A DNA stretch of 64,000 bases from Dugong dugon (taxonomy: Eukaryota > Chordata > Mammalia > Sirenia > Dugongidae), in contig CM057473.1 in the NCBI GenBank assembly GCA_030035585.1, positions 5,692,501 through 5,756,500 of the forward strand. The letters are read 5' to 3'. Below, piece by piece: positions 58,001-64,000 of the stretch. How positions within the stretch are numbered: the stretch's first letter is position 1; every line of letters starts with the position of its first letter. The notes beneath the pieces are model-generated. The model saw only the letters and a program-made list of their open reading frames with translations, did not search any database and was not told where the DNA came from. The position numbers and the translations under genes are program-made.

Positions 58001-58824
58001 CTAGGAATTTTTTGATTCCATCTCTGATTTCTTCTATTACCCAGTGATGTGTAAGTAGGGTACTATTCAGTTTCCATGTAGTTGATTTTTTTTTCCTTGC
58101 TCTTTGTAGTGTTAATTTCTACCTTGATGGCATTGTGGTCAGAGAAGATACTTTGAATTATCTTAACGTTTTGGATCTTGTTGAGGGTTTCTCTGTGGCC
58201 TAAGATGTGGTCTATTCTGGAGAACGTTCCATGTGCACTGGAAAAGAATGTGTACTTTGCAGTGGTTGGATGGATTGTTCTATATATGTCTATGAGGTCA
58301 AGTTGGCTGATTGTGCCCTTTAGGTCTTCTGTATCTTTGCTGAGTTTCTTCTTAGTTGTTCTGTCCTTTACTGAGAGTGGTGTGTTGAAGTCTCCTACTA
58401 TTATTGTGGAACTGTCCATTTCTCTTTTCAGTGCTGTTGGAGTTTGTTTTATGTATTTTGGAGCCCTGTCATTGGGTGCGTAGATGTTTATTATGGTTAC
58501 GTCTTCATGATGGCTCATCCCCTTAATCATTATATACTGTCCTTCTTTGTCTTTTATGGTAGATTTTGATTTAAAGTCTATTTTATCTGAGATTAGAATT
58601 GCCACTCCGGCTCTTTTTTGGTAGTTGTTAGCTGGATTTATTTTTTTCCAACCTTTCACTTTTAATGAATTCACATCTTTGTTTCTAAGGTTTGTCTCCT
58701 TTAGACAGCATATTGATGGATCCTGTTTTCTTATCCATTCTGTCACTTTCCGTCTCTTTATGGATGCATTGTGTCCATTTACATTCAGTGTAATTATTGA
58801 TAGATATGAGTTTGTTGCTGTCAT
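55008..58824 (-). pseudogene. L1 ORF2 (endonuclease and reverse transcriptase), broken
   Basis: About 1272 codons, near the usual 1275. The start at 58824 reads MTATNSYLSIITLNVNGHN. The endonuclease domain (first ~240 residues) is open and keeps its motifs: LNVNG, CCLKETNLR, NIYAPND, GDFNTPLS and SDHNAIK. A TAG at 58065-58063, then a TAA and a TGA, end the first open stretch; the frame resumes at about 57990-57601. A frameshift near 57620 leads to 57638-57030 ([20 protein letters not shown]); another near 57046 leads to the palm ([13 protein letters not shown], then LFADDMILN with the catalytic FADD). Further breaks occur near 56560 and between 55820 and 55365. The C-terminal piece 55364-55008 keeps WINKLWYIHTMEYYA. 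Disabled, but relatively young. Confidence 0.92.
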
Positions 58825-58986
58825 TTTGTAGCGCTTTTTTTTGTGGTGCTGAAGTTTTCTTTGTTCTTCTTACTCTCTTGTGCTGAGTTACTTTTGTTTG
58901 TGGATTTTTTTTTATTTCTTTTGTTTTTATAGGTTTTGTTTTTGCTGAGACTATGTTTTTCCTCTTTTTTTTAATGAGTATTTTTG

Positions 58987-60312
58987 TTAACTCTTTTTGT
59001 GGTTACCATAAATTTTACCCTTATCTTTATAAGTTTGAAGCAGTCTACCATTACTTGGTATCGCCTTGCCTTCCTCTCCATTAGAAGGTTCTATACCTAT
59101 GCCATTTATTCCCTCTTTTATTGTTTTGATGTTGTTGTCATTACTGATTAACTGCTCTGATTCCATGTTGTATTTCTTTTGGTTTTGGATAGTCCTCAAG
59201 AGTTCATTTCCTAGATTGGTATCTGGCTTGTACGATCCTGTGTCCTTGGTTCTGCCTGTGAGCTGAAGCTGTTTGTCCTCAGATCCAAGAGCTCTCTTTA
59301 ATAATTCTTGTAAGTTTGGTTTGACTTTTACATATTCCCTTAATTTCTGTTTATGTGGAAATGACCTAATTTCACCATCAAATTTGAATGAGAGTTTTGC
59401 ACGATACATTATTCTTGGCTGGCAATTTTTTTCTTTCAAGATTTTATATATGTCTTCCAATTGCCCTCTTGCCTGCATGGTTTCTGCTGAATTATCTGAG
59501 CTTAGTGTTATTGTTTCTCCTCTGTATGTGACTTCTTGTTTTTCATGAGCTGCTCTCAGGATTCTTCGTTTGTCTTTGGTTTTGGCGAGTGTGAATATGA
59601 TCTGCCTTGGTGATTTTCTTCTGGGCCCTCTTCTATATGGGGTTCGTTGAGCTTCTTGGATGACCAGCTTTTCATCTTTCATGATATTGGGGAAGTTTTC
59701 TGTCAGCAGTTCCTCAATGATCCTCTCTGTGTTTTCTCTTTTCTCTCCCTGTTCTGGAATTCCAATCACTCACAGATTTTTGCTTTTGATTGTATGCCAC
59801 ATAACTCTCAGGGTCTCTTCATTTTTCTTTGTTCTTTTTTCTGAGTTTTCCTGAAACAGAGTTGTATCCAAGTGTTTGTCTTCAATTCCACTGATCCTGT
59901 CTTCCACCGTTTCAAATCTACTTCTCAGCCCTTCTATGACATCGTCCATTTCTGAAATCTTATTGTTTATCTTTTGGATTTCTGATAGTTGTCTTTGTAT
60001 AATTTCAGGTTGTGAATTTATTTTGGCATTTTGTTCCTGCATTATTTTCCTGAATTCTTCCAATTTCCATGAATTTGTCTGTTTTTTCCTCATGTTTGTC
60101 AGCTTTTTGCCTCAGTTCTTGGAGAATTCGGAGTATTCGAGATTTTAATGCCTTATCAGGTACTTCTAGTGCATTTTCTTCCAGAGGAGAGTCATCTGGT
60201 GTTTTATTTTGGACGCCTACTGTTTTTGTAAATGTTTTGATATTGTCTGCTGTCTTCAGGGCATTCAGTAGTTATTTTTCTCATTTATTGTTTGTAGATT
60301 TGTTTGTTTCAT
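58987..60312 (-). pseudogene. L1 ORF1 (RNA-binding chaperone), broken
   Basis: The ORF starts about 60312 (MKQTNLQTINEKNN) and hits a frameshift or stop within 16 codons. The main frame then gives ALKTADNIKTFTKT and a charged coiled coil (IIQRQLSEIQKINNKISEMD). A second frameshift lies near 60060. At 59772-59770 a TGA stands where the family has CGA (KNL-stop-VIGIPE against KNLRVIGIPE), a CpG-type transition. After it a 260-aa stretch carries the RRM and C-terminal domains (IIFTLAKTKDKRRILRAA, AKLSFKFDGEIRSFPHKQKL). The ORF then continues about 95 residues past the usual end of ORF1p, so the reconstructed length of about 441 codons well exceeds the ~338 of human ORF1p. The protein normally binds L1 RNA as a trimer. 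Confidence 0.88.
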
Positions 60313-61287
60313 CCCTTTTAAAAAAAAATTGACTATGTCTGAGCAGGCAGACTGTGTGTACTTTGTTGTTTGCTCATCTGTGGGCACAATACTTTTCACC
60401 TCCTACTCCATTTGGCAGGGTCAGTCTCTCAGATATGGTACAGCAGGGCAGGTCTAGCTGAAGAGGTGTTACTGGGATGGGTTGTTTGTGACATTTGCTA
60501 CAGCCACCAGAGTGGGTGAGTAATCAGTGTAGGGCAGGTTCCAGTAGGCCGTGCCTGTGCTGCTTGGTGGTGTGATGTCAAGGGCCCAGTGCACGTAGGC
60601 AAGATGCAGAGGGGAGATTATTGTGTGTGGAGCTAAGATGGATACGGGAGAGGGGAGAGAGGAACAGGAGCCAAAAACACACAAACAAACAAAAAAGAAT
60701 GCTAGGGGAGCTTGCTGTTGGAGTGGAGAGATGAGAGACTATGAAATGGAGAAAAACAGAAAGGGGAGGAGGAAGAAAAGAAAAGAATGCATAAACAAGA
60801 ATCAGAAAGGTTAAAGGACCGCAAAGCTCCCAGGGATCCCACTGGTGCAGCTATGCGCTCTGGAGAAGTTGCTCTCAGGTGTTGCAGTACAGCCTGGCTA
60901 GAAGGTGTAGAGGTATACAATGCCTGGTATTCAGGGAACAGAAAGAAAAGGAAGATATAGAGAGATGAGAAACTGAGCTATGAAGAAAGAAAAAAGGGAA
61001 AAAGAAAACAAAAGAATTAAAACAAACAAACAAACAAGAAAGGCCCCCAAAGAAACAGGAAAAAAAAAATAAACGTAAAAAGAAATGCTCTCAGGGATCC
61101 CTCTGCAAGTCTGTGGAAGCTGAAGGTGAGTCTCTCTACCACGCAGCTCAGCCTGGCCAGCAAGGGCTCCCAACTCAAGAAAAGGAAAAGAAAACAAACA
61201 AACAATTCAACACAAACAAATGAACAAAAGCCCCAGGATCCCACCAGCGCGGCAGCCCAAACCGGGAAGCAGCTCCACACTCGAATA

Positions 61288-61848
61288 GAGCTCCGCAGCC
61301 CCTCAGGAAGAAGCAAAGATGGCACACGGAGCCAGGTACTTGAGCAAAGGGAGGGGGAGGGGGCGAGAGGCAAGTAAGAAATCAAAAGAAGCGGAAAAAA
61401 AAAAAAAAAAAAGCAACAATAGCAGCCAACAAATGGCACTCAGAGAGCCTGCAAGTGAGGGCTGGTGTTTCTGGACAAGAGACTGTGTCCATGGGGAGCA
61501 GAGGGGGCCGAGTGTGGGTGAAGAAGGGTAGAGAGTGGGAAAGCATATATCACAAATTACTGGAGCTCTGTAGCCCCTTAGGAAGAAGCAAAGATGGCGC
61601 ACAGAGCGAGGTACTCGAGCAAAAGGAGGGGGAGGTGGGGAGAGGCAAGGAAGAAATCAAAAGAAGCAGAAAAAAAGCAACACCAGCAGCCAACAAATGG
61701 CACTCAGAGAGCCACCCGTTCGAGTGTGTGGAATCCAAGCAGTCACTGTTTCCCAGTCAAGAGGGTGTGGCCGTGGGAGGCAGAGGAGGACGAGTCGGGG
61801 TGAAGAAGTGTGGGGGGTGGGAAAGTGTATATCGCAAATTATTAGTTG
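61288..61848 (-). repeat. L1 5'UTR monomers, period 275 bp
   Basis: Two adjacent units start at 61288 (GAGCTCCGCAGCCCCTCAGG) and 61563 (GAGCTCTGTAGCCCCTTAGG). They share GGAAGAAGCAAAGATGGC, GCAGCCAACAAATGGCACTC and the ending GGTGAAGAAG to CGCAAATTA/CACAAATTA. Both contain the YY1-like core AAGATGGC (in antisense relative to the L1). Monomeric L1 promoters are known from mouse. Confidence 0.88.
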
Positions 61849-62141
61849 TTTTGTCTCCCGCTGGAAGCTCTGGGAGGCTGCTTTCTCGTACCCCCTGTTT
61901 GCTGGTCTCTGATAGGAGTCCAAGATGGTGGATTCGCTCTGTGTTAGCTGGTAGGGGACCTCTGCATGAACCTCTCCTCGCTCTCCATTCTCTGTTAGTT
62001 TTCTCACTCCATTTGGTGCTTGGCTGAGTTCTTTATCTCTTCATTTGATGTTTTAGGGTTTCAGGATTGTTGTATTCTCTGTTCAGCTTAGTTTCTTGGA
62101 TCTTTGCTGTGGAGGGACGGCGTGGTGCTTCTGCCTAGAGC

Positions 62142-62149
62142 GCCATTTT
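62142..62149 (-). promoter_or_regulatory. YY1-like site at the L1 5' end
   Basis: AAAATGGC on the minus strand, 15-22 nt from the L1 5' end. Human L1 has a YY1 site at a similar position that fixes the start of transcription; binding here is inferred. Confidence 0.5.
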
Positions 62150-62163
62150 GCCAGAACTCCCAG

Positions 62164-62178
62164 CATTTGTTATATTTG
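62164..62178. repeat. L1 target-site duplication, right copy
   Basis: CATTTGTTATATTTG, identical to 53808-53822. Confidence 0.9.
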
Positions 62179-64000
62179 GAATGCCCTACTTACTATATCT
62201 TTGTTAGTTGAAAGTCTATCATCAGTTTGCATGGGAAGCACATTTTTCTCATGTCTTTAATCATCATTATCTTTGTTATTATACTTTTCTTTTTACAATG
62301 AAATGTGTGGTATTTGGGATTGTCCCTATGTGGTTATATGGGTTTATGAATTGAAGAAGTTTAATGAAACCACAAAGCTGCCAAATTATCTTTTTGTTTT
62401 TAAGAGGCAAACAATTCTTTCCCCTGAACTTGAGTCTCCAATGGTTATTTACAGTAGATTACTGATAATACAACCATTTGTTGTTTAAATGCTATACCTT
62501 CTTTCACCATGACATCTGGTATCACTCAGTGTTCTGCCTTGATCTTGGTGGCACAGCAGAGAATGAGCATGATGTGGAGGTTTTTTGTGGGGAAGGGTAA
62601 TGGTAGGGACAGCACATTGCAGGGTGACAGTGAGCAGAGTGAGTAGGGCACTGGAAAAGAGGAGGGGCAGTGGAGGTAGTGGCTGTCCAGAGCAGGATGT
62701 TGGATCCTTGCTTGGGTTAGGAGGACATCCTCATGGTAGAGGAGGTTCAGGGGTGGGGAAAGCCCATTTTGGCATGCTAGAGCCTGAACTGGGTAAGGAG
62801 GGAGCTTGCCCAGCCCTTCACAGTTGTCAGAGACTGAGCAGGATAAAGTGGGCATTGACGTGGGTAGGAGATTATAGAAACTGCTTGATGTGGTTGTGGG
62901 AACACATACAGGGTAAGGAGGTGTCTGCATGACAGGCATGGGGTACCAGAGCCAGACTGAGTGAGGAGGGTATCTGCATAGTAGTTGCATCTGCAATGGA
63001 AATTGGTCACATATTGGAGGAGGGATCAAATAAGTAAATGTATTATGGATAATGAGAGCCACCGACAGTGACTGACAAGAACAACCTTATGGTAGATAGA
63101 GAGAAATTAGAATGAGCATTGTGATGTTGGACTGGAATTACAAGAATCAGTGTAAACTCGTGGTTTTCTATATATTTACATAGAGGGGTAGACATGGGAT
63201 AGATAGGTAGATAGACAGATAAATATTTGAGTAGCAATCTTCCCCAGTAACAAGGTGCATACTTACTTCCCAGGTATTAATTTTTAAATACTTTTTTCCA
63301 ATAAAAGGAGCCAAATCTCCTTTAAAAATGGCTGATACCAGTCTCGAGGAAGGAAATTTACAAAGATGAGATTAGACCATCTTGTTGTGCTAAAGGAAGT
63401 TCTCAAAAAATGATGAGAACATAAAGGCTGTGTCAAAAGACACAGAAGCCAGCTTAAAGGATTTCCTACTGGCCAAATCTACTGTAGGTTGAAGATCAAA
63501 TTAAGTAATGATAGCAATATATTACATTCCACTGAATAAAATATAAATTCATCATTGCTTACACATATACATGCATACATGAATAAATAAACGGGGAGAG
63601 GAGATAACTTTTGAGTGCAGCTGGAACAGTAGAGTTAGAGAAATCACCATGTGGCAACCACCATAGTAAGAATCATTTCAGCCAAGAAACATCAATAGAT
63701 ACTAAAAGTAGTGGTGAAATCGTGGTGAGAAAAGGAGTTTGGACATCGTCTCAAAATAATTCCTCACAAAATACTTATTAATAACAAAGCAGAAAAGAGT
63801 ATATTTAAAGTGGATAAACTTGGCTGCCGCCATCATAATCAAATAATTAAGGTCAACATCTCCAGTAATGGGACAAATCAAAATCATTTGTCACCCGATA
63901 ATTCGTAATGTGATGAGCACAACATAATTTCTGTGATATTCTTGCCCCAAACGCAAAACCCAAATCCAGGCTTGAGTAAATAGCAGCCCTTTGCTGTTGA
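62179..64000. other. No gene seen; degenerate tandem region inside
   Basis: Unrecognised sequence apart from the tandem region at 62700-62990. The last ~20 bases (CCCTTTGCTGTTGA) look like the start of another minus-strand AfroSINE tail cut by the window edge. Short ORFs have no known motif. Confidence 0.45.
62700..62990. repeat. Degenerate tandem repeat, G-rich
   Basis: The core GGGTAAGGAGG or GGGTTAGGAGG or GAGTGAGGAGG recurs at about 62715, 62793, 62914 and 62959, often followed by CATCCTCATG or a TCTGCAT phrase, with repeated AGAGCC and GCATG words between. The spacing is irregular (about 45-120 bp). Confidence 0.5.

Larger units (their letters stand above)
53823..62163 (-). mobile_element. 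L1: Full-length L1 retrotransposon, 8341 bp
   Basis: A complete minus-strand L1 between perfect 15-bp target duplications. From its 5' end (62163) it has a 1.8-kb 5'UTR with tandem monomers, ORF1 (about 60312-58987), a 162-bp spacer, ORF2 (58824-55008), a 1.15-kb 3'UTR (55007-53849) and a poly-A tail (53848-53823). L1s copy themselves by target-primed reverse transcription in the nucleus. ORF2 has several frameshifts and stops and ORF1 has a nonsense codon, so this copy cannot move on its own. The 3'UTR carries an internal duplication, with TGAAGGCTTA at 53861 and 54091 (plus strand). It points the same way as the KRTAP copy 283 bp downstream. Confidence 0.95.
60330..62163 (-). promoter_or_regulatory. 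L1 5'UTR/promoter region
   Basis: A 1.8-kb 5'UTR, long for an L1. It contains tandem monomers at 61288-61848 and a second, more degenerate family of units marked by CAGGGATCCC at about 60832 and 61093 (and CCAGGATCCC at about 61230). A- and G-rich tracts on the plus strand (T/C-rich in L1 sense) separate the units. ORFs read across it on either strand are accidental. Confidence 0.8.

Noticed and set aside
57425..58047. Plus-strand hydrophobic ORFs of 145 and 133 aa that look like membrane proteins
   Set aside because: They are antisense to L1 ORF2; A-rich L1 coding strands give Phe/Leu/Ser-rich antisense frames.
61017..62027. Overlapping ORFs of 140 and 190 aa
   Set aside because: They fall in the L1 5'UTR monomers and change with the repeat; no coding evidence.
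62526..63062. 178-aa minus-strand ORF rich in Pro, Leu and Tyr
   Set aside because: It lies over a degenerate tandem repeat, shows no known domain or signal and has overlapping open frames on both strands; probably accidental.

Overview
The window looks like nuclear DNA of a placental mammal of the Afrotheria, most likely an elephant. The main reason is about 25 copies of a tRNA-derived SINE with an RTE-type tail (the AfroSINE type), alongside its LINE partner, an RTE/BovB-like retrotransposon (fragments at 1-2030, 6085-6635, 16790-17253, 23615-24575 and 33975-36097). L1, MIR, L2 and MaLR/ERVL-type LTRs make up most of the rest. There is no bacterial-style gene content, no CRISPR array and no rRNA gene. 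Most long ORFs are pieces of LINEs or their antisense shadows.

The only host genes I can support are tiny single-exon high-glycine/tyrosine keratin-associated protein genes (KRTAP, hair-shaft matrix proteins), so this is probably the counterpart of the human 21q22.1 KRTAP cluster (KRTAP6/20/21/22 part). Two have intact ORFs: 43182-43349 (55 aa) and 46592-46717 (41 aa, KRTAP20-2-like, with TATA box and poly(A) signal). A third, 53406-53540, is a full ORF whose ATG has become AGG. A fourth, 36075-36590, resembles KRTAP20-3 at its C-terminus but is filled by an 18/22-bp minisatellite. Two older remnants lie at 21285-21424 (minus) and 16434-16521 (plus). Four of the five minus-strand loci lie between 36 and 54 kb, and the lone plus-strand remnant lies at 16 kb.

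Layout. 1-2030: rearranged RTE mosaic. 3150-5560: old L1 carrying a hAT-like MITE insertion with an 8-bp target duplication. 6-18 kb: RTE, L2, MaLR, MIR and SINE copies, with unrecognised DNA at 8.3-11.4 and 12-13.3 kb. 18.5-25.5 kb: LTRs, a KRTAP remnant, an RTE copy and SINEs. 25.7-30.4 kb: one long old minus-strand L1 broken by younger insertions. 31-36 kb: old L1, unrecognised DNA, then a long RTE copy ending against the 36-kb KRTAP pseudogene. 36-54 kb: KRTAP region with scattered SINEs, L1 tails, a solo LTR and a tRNA-Gly-headed SINE. 53823-62163: a full-length minus-strand L1 of 8341 bp with a perfect 15-bp target duplication, monomeric 5'UTR and degraded ORFs. 62.2-64 kb: mostly unrecognised, with a degenerate tandem repeat.

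The KRTAP genes do not form an operon. Each has its own promoter, and the shared flanks show they arose by local duplication. The three copies at 43, 46 and 53 kb each kept a different subset of TATA box, start codon and poly(A) signal, so only the 46-kb copy looks fully equipped for expression. Names of human KRTAP relatives and repeat families are from memory, without a database search.
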